Source: Ancylostoma caninum
Taxonomy: Eukaryota > Nematoda > Chromadorea > Rhabditida > Ancylostomatidae
Length of the DNA: 64,000 nt
Direction: 5' to 3'
NCBI GenBank assembly: GCA_037903475.1
Contig: JBAJFG010000261.1
Span: 496,001-560,000, forward strand
Shown here: in pieces, positions 21,801-32,347 of the stretch
Numbering within the stretch: the stretch's first letter is position 1
Layout: each line of letters begins with the position of its first letter
Made by a program: the position numbers and the translations under genes
The notes under the pieces: model-generated
The model's database searches: none
The model's input: only the letters and a program-made list of their open reading frames with translations
What the model was told of the DNA's origin: nothing

Positions 21801-22754
21801 TTTACTGACAAACCTGTGCCAGGACACGTGGACATACAGCGGGTTGGTTGTAATGTTCTACGATTGCATTATTGGAAGCAGAAAACATGTCCTGGTTTAG
21901 TGTTTGGTGGAAATCAAGGACAAAGAGGAGAAATTCATTGGTAGTAGGCAGTGGATTGGCAGTACAGAGATTGGTTTTGTATTGGATCATATGCTAGGTA
22001 CGTATTGATGTTTTATCCGAGTGGAATGTTCTGTTGCAACCTACTCATGTACTTATTCATTAGGAATCGAGTCCCGTTATATAGTGACCAACTCTGGAAG
22101 CGAAGTTCCCGAGAGAGCACGGGAGCTTATGTTGCACTTTCAGACTGTGGGTTCTCCGGTGATGATAGGTGAGTTTTTGTTCGGGGCCTTTTTCAGGATT
22201 GTTGTTCTGCGCCAAATCTATGAAAGAACGAATATTAGTGCAAATGAATGAACTGAATGATTGTGAATTTACAGTGAACTGACTGGAATTTCTGATTTTA
22301 TGAGTGCTTTCAAGAAATCTTTCCTTTCTCTTCTAAAATTGTGTTTGCTGGGAGTTTCTTGATTTTTTTATCGCTTCTCGTGTTTCTTCTTTGTATAGCA
22401 GTCATTAGATCTTTTCAGTGACTCAAAATTAGTTGTTCTCATTTGCATATGTTCTTACCGAACTCTTGGGAATCTCTAGTTTTTGCTAGAATTCAACAGA
22501 TTTGTATTTCTGAATGATTCTTCAACGTGCAATTTACAGGAGGAGCACAGCTGGCTCACACAATTCTTGGCGTCGATTTCGATGAAAATTCGGGAGAATG
22601 CAAGTTTCTTGTCCTGGATCCACACTACACTGGAAGTGAGGACATCAGGGTAGTCCTCAGCAAGGGCTGGTGTGGGTGGAAGCCAGCTTCTTTTTGGCAT
22701 ACTGAATACTTTTACAATATGGTTCTACCCCAAATACCCTCAAATGTACTTTGA
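18841..22754 (+). CDS. ufsp-2: Ufm1-specific protease 2 (UFSP2 / ODR-8 orthologue)
   Basis: Exons: 18841-19000, 19060-19241, 19304-19507, 19646-19742, 20833-20990, 21110-21206, 21282-21410, 21594-21674, 21742-21842, 21901-21997, 22064-22168, 22540-22754 (TGA). They sum to 1626 nt (542 codons) and every junction agrees in phase. The C-terminal peptidase C78 domain has [19 protein letters not shown] with catalytic Cys (codon 750-752 of 21 kb, 21750-21752), [28 protein letters not shown] and LVLDPHYTG, which holds catalytic Asp and His, then [12 protein letters not shown]. The N-terminal half (exons 1-6) aligns more weakly with the UFSP2 substrate-binding region, ending in HVFLPPGW and [16 protein letters not shown]2 matures Ufm1 and removes it from targets at the ER; in C. 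elegans ODR-8 also helps odorant receptors reach cilia. The first coding exon is unresolved. Exons 6 and 7 use weaker splice sites and are inferred from homology. All catalytic residues are present, so the gene is probably functional. Confidence 0.95.
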
Positions 22755-23445
22755 TATGATTGCTTTCACTAGTTTTCTCAAAACAATCTCTCACTTTTCT
22801 CATTGTAAGGGTTTCATCGTCCACGTTCATCCCTACTTTGTAATTATACAAAACCTCCTTCGTGACTCTTTATGTGCATTTCACGAATACAGACTATGAG
22901 TTAGCGTAGGTTTCGGGATAGGGATCATAAATTCTAACTAAGCGTAGGTCTTCTTTTCAACCTAAATTTAGTAGTTTGCCATCCTGCCATGCATATTATA
23001 TTTGATGATAGCTGTTCAAGCTCTCAATCCCCTCTATTTATTATTCTCCTATCTTTTTTCTGGTCTGTGAGCTGTGTTTCTTTTTGCTGATGGGTATTGC
23101 GCTGTATAGTGTTTTGCGACCAACTTCTCATAGTAACATTTCTGGTTTAGTGTTGTTTGTGATTTTTCATATCAAGTTTTGTCTTCGTTCTACTCCTGTT
23201 ATCATAAAACAAGCACTCTGCCCAAATGTTCATTTTGAGTGATAAGTTATGCCCATTTTGGTCTTCAGGTAAAATATTCTAAGTTTTGTACACGTGATTA
23301 GGTTCTCAAGGTAAAGGGAAGCTTCCCATTTGTCAGGCAGTTGATAAGTTGATAGTTGAAATAGTGGAAATATTGTTGAAAAATGATGAAATAATGGCAA
23401 AAACATAGAAGTTCCGCTCTGTTTTCATCATCCTGATGTTCCAGA
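22755..23445. other. ufsp-2 3' flank
   Basis: AT-rich with no gene or clear repeat. It probably includes the ufsp-2 3' UTR. Confidence 0.45.
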
Positions 23446-23449
23446 AAAA

Positions 23450-23530
23450 AATGGCGCGAGGTCGTGGTGCACTTGTAGGCCACTTTCTATCATGCGGACT
23501 ATCAAGGGTTCGAGTTCCGTTGTCACCCGT
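23450..23530 (+). repeat. tRNA-like sequence (possible SINE)
   Basis: GGTCGTGGTGCACTTGTAGG resembles an A box and GGGTTCGAGTTCCG is a B box about 50 bases on. The arms do not fold into a clean cloverleaf. It is probably a tRNA-derived repeat. Confidence 0.35.
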
Positions 23531-23962
23531 CTTTTGCATTTTTCACTCAACACCTGTCTGTTTTTGTTTTGGAAAATCCGTTTAGATCGTTTTCTCGAGT
23601 TTTCCGCATAAAGTTAAATGTTCTGAAAGTTTGGGAGCATTTGAAGCAATTCGCACCACATCGATGTTTGGAAGCGGTTAAGCTATTCGAGTACTTGTGT
23701 GGCTGTGCGTAAGAAAATCGAATTCTAGTAATTTGTGTGTATAAAATTGTGGTGAAGTACTACAAAGTAGTTAGAACTAGGCAGTTTCTGACAAACAGAA
23801 TAGCAAACGAAGAAGATCACAGTCGTTGATTTCTGAACAATGAAAGAAATCTGGAGAGGAAAATGCAAGGTTGGAGTTATAATTTCGCCCGGATGACAGG
23901 CTCCTGAAATTTCTGCTAACCACTGGTCGGTTGCTGGATATTCTGACGTACAGTGAACGGCA
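23531..23962. other. Non-coding spacer
   Basis: AT-rich with no recognisable coding or repeat feature. Confidence 0.4.
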
Positions 23963-24304
23963 ATGGCGGTGGCCCATCTACAGCCTCGAGCGCGCCAGGA
24001 TCGGTGTCGTCCGCCGCCGGAATGCTATTTCTGGGCCCTTTTCTTCCCGATCTGGTTGAAAATTTTGAAATTGGGTAGAAAAGCTGGTAGAAAGAGCATA
24101 ACGGCAGCAGAAACGTCGGTTACGGCGCGCGCTGCGCGTTTGCGCGACGTCCTCGAGGCTGCGAATGGACCAACGCTATTGACATCCACTGTACATTCAA
24201 GTGAACCCGAAACTTCAATTGAGTCTGCCTTCCCTCCGGACATTATTGGTCTTTCTGAACTCGCGGATGTGAAAAAATTCTCCACTTTTGCTGGTTTGTA
24301 TTGA
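23963..24304 (+). CDS. Unidentified open frame, 113 aa
   Basis: Open from ATG to TGA, GC-richer than its surroundings. The second half reads RKAGRKSITAAETSVTARAA and continues RLRDVLEAANGPTLL to FPPDIIGLSELADVKKF, which has the composition of real protein. The complementary strand is also open for 86 codons, so strand is uncertain. I do not recognise any domain and see no convincing flanking exons. It abuts a fold-back element at 24354 and could be transposon cargo or a remnant exon. Confidence 0.2.
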   Translation: MAVAHLQPRARQDRCRPPPECYFWALFFPIWLKILKLGRKAGRKSITAAETSVTARAARLRDVLEAANGPTLLTSTVHSSEPETSIESAFPPDIIGLSELADVKKFSTFAGLY

Positions 24305-24353
24305 ACTCCTCAAATATACAAACTCCGATTTTCTAACCACATTGTAATTTTCC

Positions 24354-24624
24354 CAGGCAGGATTTGAACCTGTTCTCTGATAACTGTGCAGCACGAACGC
24401 AGCCGGAACGGCGTAATGGTCCGAGTAGAAATCCTAGAAACGATTCCCTGTTGCTGCCATCCTCCCCTCGATTGGTGCTCAAGCTTTCGTCCGTTTAGCA
24501 GCAATAGCTGAGGAATGGCAGCAATCGAGGGCAGGATGGCAGCAACAGGGAACTTCCTACTCGAAAAATTACTCCGTTCGGGCTGCGTTCGTGCTGCACA
24601 GTTACCAGAGTTAATGCCTGCCTG
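24354..24624. mobile_element. 271-bp fold-back element
   Basis: CAGGCAGGATTTGAACCTGT...GTGCAGCACGAACGCAGCC at the left pairs with GGCTGCGTTCGTGCTGCAC...CTGCCTG at the right. Inner arms GATTCCCTGTTGCTGCCATC and GGATGGCAGCAACAGGGAAC also pair. The centre is a loop of roughly 50 bases around 24465-24515. Confidence 0.85.
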
Positions 24625-24641
24625 AGGAACGAGAGAATTAC

Positions 24642-24772
24642 AGAACTCTAAACGGACGCAGACAAGGGTCGGAACTGCGGCGCGGCTCCCTTGGGCAGAG
24701 ACATGGGCGCTATGCTTGCTGAGCGCCTGCGTCTCTACGCAAGATAGTCGCGCCGCGGTGTCAACTGAAGTT
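24642..24772. mobile_element. Diverged relative of the 7499-7695 MITE
   Basis: GCGGCGCGGCTCCCTTGGGC-AGAGACATGGGCGCT and GAGCGCCTGCGTCTCTACGC-AAGATAGTCGCGCCGCGG match the interior arms of the 7499 element. The outer ends are diverged. Confidence 0.65.
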
Positions 24773-24788
24773 AATAAATTAGAGAACT

Positions 24789-24932
24789 GGCCTCGAATAT
24801 TCGAAATCGTCCGAACGGATGAATAGTGTTCGAATTCGGAATTTCAAAAGCATTCGAATTCGAATATTCGAATAGTTTGGTCTTCGAATATCCGACTATT
24901 CGAACATTCGACTAATCGAATAGAATGAATTT
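24789..24932. repeat. Degenerate TTCGAATA repeat
   Basis: Repeated TATTCGAATA and ATTCGAAT octamers with substitutions. The same type of tract occurs at 42868-43075. Confidence 0.85.
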
Positions 24933-25429
24933 CACAAGTGTTAGGTTGGCGTAAATGTGCTGGTTTGATTCCTAAGGATTATAATTTCTTTCAGATATAA
25001 ATTCCCTTCCGTAGTCAGAAACCTATCACGGAAACCAGGCATTTCTACTCTGCGAGTGGGAGAATGCGCGCTCATGTTGGGATTAATGAAAATCGAAAGA
25101 TGCAGAGGCAACGCAATACCATTTTTCTCCATTTTAACTGATTCTCCTGTAGCGTTCTGGGCAACCGGTTTTGAAATGCCCGCGTTGCCGACCGATCCCA
25201 CTGCTAAAGTTTGATGCAGCCTAGTATTCCCCCCGTAGAAGCATAGATAAATATCTTCCCGAGTACTTCCTTCGCTGTTCCTGTTTTGTCGTATTGCCTA
25301 CTCCAAGCTTCTTCTTTACAGCTGCACACTCAAGGATTCCAAATGGTGTGGATTGTCCCAAAAAGTCGCCGATATTGTGACGAAAAAACTTCTAGAGCTA
25401 CTCGAGCTGAGACATTGATGCGCGAGAAT

Positions 25430-26818
25430 GGAGCCGTCAGAGCTTAGTGATCTGGGTACACATCCACTGGAAGCCCGTAGACGAACACGTGGGACTTTCC
25501 GAGGGCGAAAGCAATGGCTAGCACTTCCAAGTCAGTCACATGGTGTCTTTTCTCACAAATTGTCAGACCTTGTGAAGTGAAAAATATTCTGACTTAGCAC
25601 TGCGCCTAAGCTAACGGTTTCTTTTCACCCCTTGTTCATCCGCGATCACGGAAGCCTGAGTTATGACCCTTTTGAGCTGATCGAAGCGTGCTTCACGTTA
25701 GTCGGCCCACTTGAATTTCGCCTTCTGGGAACTTAGCTCGTTGAGAAGCTCTGCTACTTTAACAAATTCAAGCACGAATTTTCTGTAGTATGAAAACATA
25801 CCCAGGAATGTACGAAGCTCTGGACAAGACTGAGGTAGCGCGCAGTTGACTATCGCCTCTAGTTTAGCTGGATCCATACGTAGACCTGCGTGGTCGATCA
25901 CGTGATGCAAAAATTCCACTTTCTTTTTGAGGAGAACACATTTTCTTGGATTTGGTATCAAACCTGCGCCCTCTAGCTCGTCAAGCACCTTTTCACACAT
26001 CTGGAGGTGTCTCTCTGGGGTGTCCGTCGCTATTATATCGTCAAGGTAACAATATTCCTCTTCTCCCAACAGGGGCCCAGCACGGTGTGCATCGGGAGTT
26101 GGAAGATTGGTTGAGACGCTGATAAGCCAAAAGGAAGTACGCAGAATTGGTACAGACCTTCTGTGGTGGTAAAAGCCGCAACGTTTCTGGTTTGCATCTT
26201 CGGATAAACGTATCTGCCAGTAGCCAGACGACAAATCGAGTGTGGGAAAGAATTCCTTTCCTTCTAAGCTCTAGAAGGTTGAGTCGATCGTTGGAAGCGG
26301 ACAACTATCTAGTCCGGTTACTTGATCAACTTTCGATAGTCTAAACACAGCCTCAGAGTGCCACCTTTCTTCTGAACGAGCACGATGGTTGATGCCCAGC
26401 TCGACTTGCTAGGTTCGACCAATTTCCTTTCCTGTAAATCGCCAAGGATTCATCCACTGCTCTGCTAGGTATCACCTTTCTATGGCTGGAATAAGGTTAG
26501 TTCCAGCCTTTGTCAACGCGTTAGTCCCTAGCATTAACATGCAATGTCTTCCCACCATTATGAAGAGGGCGATCCTCTGCTTGGAGCCGTTTTCGAGCCG
26601 AAGAGTCAGCCTTACTGCTCCTTGAATTTCATCTTATTGCCCGAGGCATTATAAACTGGAACTTGCCGGTCAATTGGAAATTCTTCCACGCTTTCATCCA
26701 GATTGAAACCACTCGCAAGGCTTGTCTGAAACAATTTGGGAGGAATTATACTAATCTGGGAACCAATATCCAGTAAAGCTTTTTTGGACAGCCTTTGTAA
26801 GCGAACGATGACCACCAT
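25430..26818 (-). pseudogene. Decayed Ty3/Gypsy retrotransposon pol (protease, RT, RNase H)
   Basis: Read on the minus strand in order. Protease (26818-26500): ALLDIGSQISIIP with Ile in place of the Thr/Ser of the DTG/DSG site, and LMLGTNALTKAG. Reverse transcriptase (26455-25698): EPSKSSWASTIVLVQKKGG, LCLDYRKL, FPTLDLSSGYWQIRL, YLDDII (the YxDD catalytic box), FLHHVIDHAGLRMDPAKLEA and LRTFLGMFSYYRKF. RNase H (about 25560-25440): RHHVTDLEVLAIAFALGKSH then VYGLPVDVYPDH with a stop next. Several stops and frameshifts separate the parts. No integrase, gag or LTR was recognised. Inactive relic. Confidence 0.88.
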
Positions 26819-27755
26819 CTGACGTCCAACCAGCTCTTCTTGTCCTTTTACAGTACCTACGGAGCCGCAAATCCATCATTTGCTTAGTGAAGCAATGAAA
26901 ATTTCTTCTGTTAGTTCGCTTCTATGCTCTAGCTTTTCGCTTTCTGTAGGTTTTTTCGGTAACTTCCCTTTTCGTGCAGTTGCGCCCGGAACGCACCAAC
27001 TCAATGCAGTTGTAAAACTTAATCTGTTTCTATACTGGCGTCCGCTGCTTTGTCTCTGGCCTTCTTCAGTTTCCTACCTTGCTTGAAGTATCCGGTTGTT
27101 GGTTTTCTTTTGCCCGACTGTTGACAACCCTGAGGTTTCCAGCCACGCGGATAAGGCACTCGAACAACTCCCGCTCCGTAGAAGTGCCTGAAAATAGTTC
27201 TTACTTCACACATACATGGGCACACAAACATTCCAATGACATAACGAGAACCACGTCAAAATGGTGGCCACGCACAAGAGAAAAGCCGGGAAATGCAACT
27301 TATACTTGTGGTTTTGGCAATGAACAGAGGATTTCATGCTCCAACTCAAATATCTGCCGTCAAGAGGGGGGCAAATCATCCAAGGAGCGCCGAATGATGA
27401 CGCCTCTTCAGCATGGATAGAGTTTACCATACGCTCAGCGTCTGGTAGGCTATACCTACCCATCTCTGTACCCATCCGCTTGTGGCTAGTCATTTTGATG
27501 GGTCGCAGGTAACGTCTAAAATTGGGCGCGTTTGGTACCATACTCACTGGTAATCTCAATGATACATGTCAGCCCTGATAGGAAAATAGTCCGGAATAAA
27601 ACCAACCATGGATGCATTTGCATAACTCAATTGTGTGACAAAAACCCCTCTTCTTTCGCTTGTGGGTCTGAAAACCCAATAGGAGTTGGCTCTTAACTTA
27701 ACTTACTCATGATTCTTGCTCGCCTATGCTTTAGACTGTCAAGATTAGACTGTTG
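26819..27755. other. Flank of the Gypsy relic, no gene recognised
   Basis: A Lys/Arg-rich minus-strand frame at 27231-27019 lies where gag would be, but no zinc knuckle is visible. The rest shows no feature. Confidence 0.35.
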
Positions 27756-27760
27756 GCATC

Positions 27761-28135
27761 CTAACGATACACTTTAGAGAAAAGGAGCTTAGTGAAAGTG
27801 CTCTGAATTTTTTCGATTTCATTGATGTCTTTCTTCGGAAAGGGACTCCACAGCTGCAAGCAGTATTCTAAATGCAGGATTTAAAAAGGCGTACCAATAT
27901 TTTGGAATCTTTTGTGTGAATACCGCGAAAAATTTGGAAAAGCTATTTACGGTGGTGGTACTTGGTGGATTTGCTTTCAAAAGCTGAACTTTTCATCGAT
28001 GACAACTCCAACATCCCTTACTTCAGCACCTGATTGGTTTCATCAACTCTGTAATCCAAATAAGGCGCCTTGCCAAGATACAGTACTGTGGCTTTAGACA
28101 TATTAAGAAAGAGATTGTGTACCAAGGACCAATTT
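27761..28135 (-). pseudogene. Non-LTR retrotransposon RT fragment
   Basis: Minus-strand pieces in order: FLNMSKATVLYLGKAPYLDY, then VRDVGVVIDEKFSF, then LEYCLQLWSPFPKKDINEIE continuing KIQSTFTKLLFSKVYR and a stop. This series (cKv.hiGk, vrDlGv..d..l.F, leY....wsP...kdi..iE+iQ..fTk) is the palm-thumb end of jockey/CR1-type reverse transcriptases. The pieces are in different frames with stops between them, so it is a dead fragment. Confidence 0.75.
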
Positions 28136-29613
28136 TTCATAGCAATGTTTTATAGCAAGTTATGCGCTACCACAACTTACTCGTTCGGAAAGATTTTGGA
28201 GAGCCAGAGTTGGATTTCGCGGTTTCTACTTTGTAGACGTCGCGATGTGTTCAGATGCTCAACAGCACAGGTGCACACTGATAGTGATCTTCCCGTTATA
28301 TGAAGCAGCACTGCTCTGCGTTGGCTCCGATTCACGCTCTTCTGCATGACTCTCACCATTACAAGTCAAAGACCGCACTCACGATTTAAAAAAAACCGTC
28401 TTCGATATTTTCAAGAAATTCTGCTTTGGAGGCTACTCTTGTGCCCCTAGAAAAGGAAAGACCATTTGAAAAGACATGGTTTGCGAGAAACATTATGTTG
28501 TATATTGCCAATGGATGCCCATGTAGACGAGATTCATCAGGTGAGATGTGTGCAGCCACCGAGGTGCCGAAAAGATCACTGCTATAGGGAAATCGTGATT
28601 GATCCTGTATCAGCTGAGGAACACAGCCGCACACGATCAGAGAGAATGGGGCGGGGTTGAGCGTAGTGGGCTTATTTGTACAGGCGTACAAGTTTTATTA
28701 CTCGAGTAACAGCATGATTCGGACTGATTCCTTTAACAGTTGCACTCCAATTGATGGCATCTTTAAAATAAGCACAAATGCGAGAAAACTTTCTTCAGCG
28801 TAAGTGCTGCCTTTAAGCGGTTATCGTCGCTCAATGTGCTAGCGGTGTTTTGTTCATAAATGTGCTTCACCCACTTCAGAGACTTCCTCGAATTGCTCAT
28901 TTCAAACTCAGTTTTGCAGTGTCTTTATATGGAAAACCAGTGTTTCCTATGAAAAGGGATTTTCTAGTAGATCAAATGTCATAGGGCATGGAGGGAGGTG
29001 CATAACGACGAAAGGAGGAAATAAGCGGAAGGAGTGCTTTCAGAAAGGTGGACAAACAACCCTTTCAACACGTCTGGCCCACTTTGTGAAGAGTAACCAC
29101 TATGTGAGGAGGACGCACGCCTATGATCTCGTGAAGCACGCAAAGCAGTGTCACAATTTTTCAAGCAAAATCTAAGCACGCTTATTCGTGAACTAGATTG
29201 AGTTTGAGATTGGTTCTAGGCTTGATCCAGTTTCGTATTTGAGGAGAAATGTGTGCTATTTGAAGAAGCAGCGATATACTTACAGCATACATACTGTGAA
29301 CCTATAGAAAAAAAACGTACATGCGGGTGGAAAAAGTCACCAGGGTTGCATAACTTTTTCTTTTATTATTTCATTCCTGAGCGAAGCCGAGTATGCAGTC
29401 TAGTGTACTATACATGAAGGTTCAGTATGTGATCCGGTTATATACAATATAGGTACGCTCTTTAAGCTGTATCGAAATATAGTGAAAAAGAATGAGCGAG
29501 CGGTCACGATTCGCATTCCTAAACGCGCAAACCTATTGAAGGACCTGTTGTTTTAGTATTAGCGAACATTTATTCAGATAACGTAACTGAAACACTGATG
29601 AAAGCCACAGTTC
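28136..29613. other. Intergenic with transposon ends
   Basis: GTGCTGCCTTTAA at 28811-28823 resembles the right end of the AGGCAGCA TTAA MITE family. CTGAGCGAAGCCGAGTATGC then AGTCTAG|T near 29377-29403 resembles a Helitron 3' end, cf. GAGCGAAGCCGGGTACGGC at 7470. The partners of both ends were not found. No gene recognised. Confidence 0.4.
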
Positions 29614-30297
29614 TACTACTCAGACATTCGAGCGTTTGGAGCGCCAGTGAACTCGCCCATTTTTGGCCGATGCAGGCTTTGGGCAGGTAGTCGCGGGTGG
29701 GGGAGGGATACTTGCTGAAGATACGGATGGAGAAGGAAAAGCTGCTGTGAGCGAGCATGAGGCAGGGTACATACAAACCTGCACCCTGTTTTTTTTCTCC
29801 ATTGCCACGTGGCAGCCGAAGTGTATTTGAGACGGCAGACGGCTGTGAAAGCTTAGTCTGGTCTCCGCTGTGCTGGAGACTAGACGAGTCCTACGGGATT
29901 TGTCTGGCCAACTGAGGCCCAGTTGAAACTGTGATGCGGTGTACCATTTGGCCAGATAAGATACGTGGGATGCAGTCGCGTGCCGACACGGCGTGGACAG
30001 GAGAATCCGTCTCGTCGCAGATGTCCGGCTCGTCGAGCGCTGGCGTAGAGAGCACATACGTGTCCGGCGAACTCATTTTTTTGTATCATTCTTGTAGTCA
30101 ACGGTTGCAATAGAACATGAACTGCCTTAATCCTTCTATCCCCGTGGCAGGATCAGAGCAGGTCAAATGCAGGACAAGGCGCAACTAACGGCGGAATAGG
30201 CGCGCTAACTCCGCCCACTTTTGCGTTTGTCCCGCAGGTGTCATGCCGCGAGAAACGGTGTGGGCTGGCGCTCCAAACGCCCGAAAGTCTGAGTAGT
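29614..30297 (+). mobile_element. 680-bp inverted-repeat element, copy 1
   Basis: The left end CTACTCAGACATTCGAGCGT-TTGGAGCGCCAG is matched by its complement at the right end with two mismatches. A second copy in the same orientation occupies 39609-40276. From about 29790 to 30260 the two are nearly identical, including 'ttgccacgtggcagccgaag' and 'gtccggctcgtcgagcgctg'. The open frames inside are conserved only as DNA is and show no domain. Probably a non-autonomous DNA transposon. Confidence 0.85.
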
Positions 30298-30574
30298 TGC
30301 AAACACAAACTTCTCTAAGAAGCGATGGTGCCAGGATCCAATCCCAATTTGAAGGCGCGCATTACTGTAGCCGAAATCTGCTGTTGTGGATTCTGTGATT
30401 TCTACTACTTCAACTACTTCTTTTAAGAATGGCGTTAACGTCATGGAATTTTCGTCCATAACTCTGAGACTTGTATCTCCGAAAATAGATTACTTGGACC
30501 AGCATTGGGATACGATTCCATTTGATATTCCCTCTCGCATAAGTTGGTAATGTTCCCCTTTTTAGCGGTTGCGT

Positions 30575-30630
30575 TACCACCGAGTTCGAACCCATGATGA
30601 TGCAGTTTAAGACGAACCGCTAACAACTAC
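30575..30630 (-). repeat. tRNA-like sequence
   Basis: On the minus strand TTAGCGGTTCGTCTTAAACT is A-box-like and GGGTTCGAACTCG is a B box, about 20 bases apart, which is too close for a normal tRNA. Probably a tRNA-derived repeat. Confidence 0.3.
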
Positions 30631-30767
30631 ACTCACATTCATCCAGGAGAAAGTCAATAAAAGTGGATAGATCTGCATGGAAGTGAAAAAAACAGAAAGA
30701 GGTAGAAGCAAAATTTCAAATAAATTTCAATATGCGACTGGAATATCACTTCTCTTATCAAAGCATT

Positions 30768-30955
30768 TTAACTCTCAAAAAGGCACAATCCCGAGCAAAA
30801 GCGCCGCTTCGTTGGGCTTTCTTTCGGACCCGTGTGCCACGTTACTTTGTACCATCTGAACTCTCAAAAAAGAACAATTCCAAGCGAAGGTACCGCCTAG
30901 CGGCGCTTCCTCTCTGACCCATGTGCCACATTACTTTTGGGCAATCTGAACACAA
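30768..30955 (+). repeat. Two diverged direct repeats of about 90 bp
   Basis: The order 'ctctcaaaaa-gcacaatcc', 'gcgccgcttc', 'cccgtgtgccacgttacttt', 'atctgaac' occurs at 30771-30858 and again, diverged, at 30861-30950. Confidence 0.65.
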
Positions 30956-32347
30956 GGAAATCATTGTCTGCCACATGTAGAACAGCTTCGCCGCTCTTCG
31001 CGCGGATGACAGAGATTTTCCGCGAAACTGTGTACTCCACTTTTTTCTGTGACGAAAGTGGAGAGATTCAATGAGCTTTTCTATGAATGTTACATGGGAA
31101 TGAAATGCCGTCTTGGTGGCGGTTTGTTTATGCGAGCTTGTAAAACTATGCTTCTTTTCTTTCAACTGTACAACTTTTTCTTACAACTTTGTAACTTTAA
31201 TGCGACGCGAGTGATGCTGTATGATCGTGAGAAAGGAATTTGTCGGGAAATTCAAGCTATGAGAGTTTCTACTCGCTCTGGTCTTCAATTCTGTTCACTT
31301 GAGCTCCAAATGTATCTGCAACAGAAAAATAAAAACCATAAGAGTGCAAAACACATAAAATTGGAGACCATGTACTGGATGAATAGAGAAGTCTGTTTGT
31401 AATTCAAAATGGAAACCTTTACCAACTTAAACCTATCTTTGTTCAGTGTAAATTGAAACATTTGTAGTCAACTACTCCATGCTATCACGAAAACGTCGCT
31501 ATTCTGACTAAAGTGGGGATTCCAGTTGAAACGCGGACCTCCCGGATGAGTCATGCGACAGATTACGAAATCGAATCCTCATCCATCGTGTTTCCAAGTT
31601 GCTGCCAAAAGTCCAGCAATCTCCATTGACATTACTTTTTCGCTGCCCATGTAGCACACATACATTTAACATTGGCATACTTTTGATCCGCTTTGTTTAC
31701 TCACCCAGTGACGATGGGCGAAGTGGGTGGGACAGCCAATAACAGTTCCGCTCCACGCACCCACAAGACGATGCGGGGGGAGGGGGGTGGGCTGCGCTTA
31801 GAAGAGAAGTCTAACATTCGACTCATTCGAAAAAGAAAAAGCTTGAAATATCTAAAGTATGATCTGAGCAATAACATTAGCCTTTTGAGAATTCCGAGTG
31901 ACAAAGGTTTCGAGATGTACGAGTAAACCAACTATTATATATGGATAATGGAATTCTTCCGTGATTTACTTACACATTTCGAATTACTAGTTTTTAGGAA
32001 CTGATTGCATTTCGAATGATCTAGATTTTGTGGTCCATCGAACAAAATGAAACAAAATATTTGCACCCACTTATGATGCGGCTGCTGCTGTTTTTGTACA
32101 GGATTTTTTCCCTAATTCTCATCGTATCCGCGTTCTCATTGTATCCATTATAATTCTCACAGTATTCGCACACGTTTTTTTTATTATAGTACCTACTCTA
32201 TGTTCTCACAGTGCCATTGATATGACTAGCACTAAACTGGAAATATTTCACGTGTGTTTTTGTCTTAAAATGTTTTGGTGGTACTTGCATACAAATGAAC
32301 AGAATATTAGTTCCCAAGTCCGGTCGTTTTTGAACCTCGGCTTAGCT
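30956..32347. other. Intergenic, no gene recognised
   Basis: The longest open frame (31049-31402, 117 aa) is Phe/Cys-rich at the start and then basic, with no recognisable domain or exon signals. A G-rich run lies at 31772-31792. Confidence 0.4.

Noticed and set aside
24354..24370. tRNA B box GGATTTGAACC
   Set aside because: No A box at a proper distance; it is part of the fold-back element arm.
29620..30057. Minus-strand open frame also found in the second element copy
   Set aside because: Conserved because the DNA repeat is recent; several overlapping frames are equally conserved and none has a domain.
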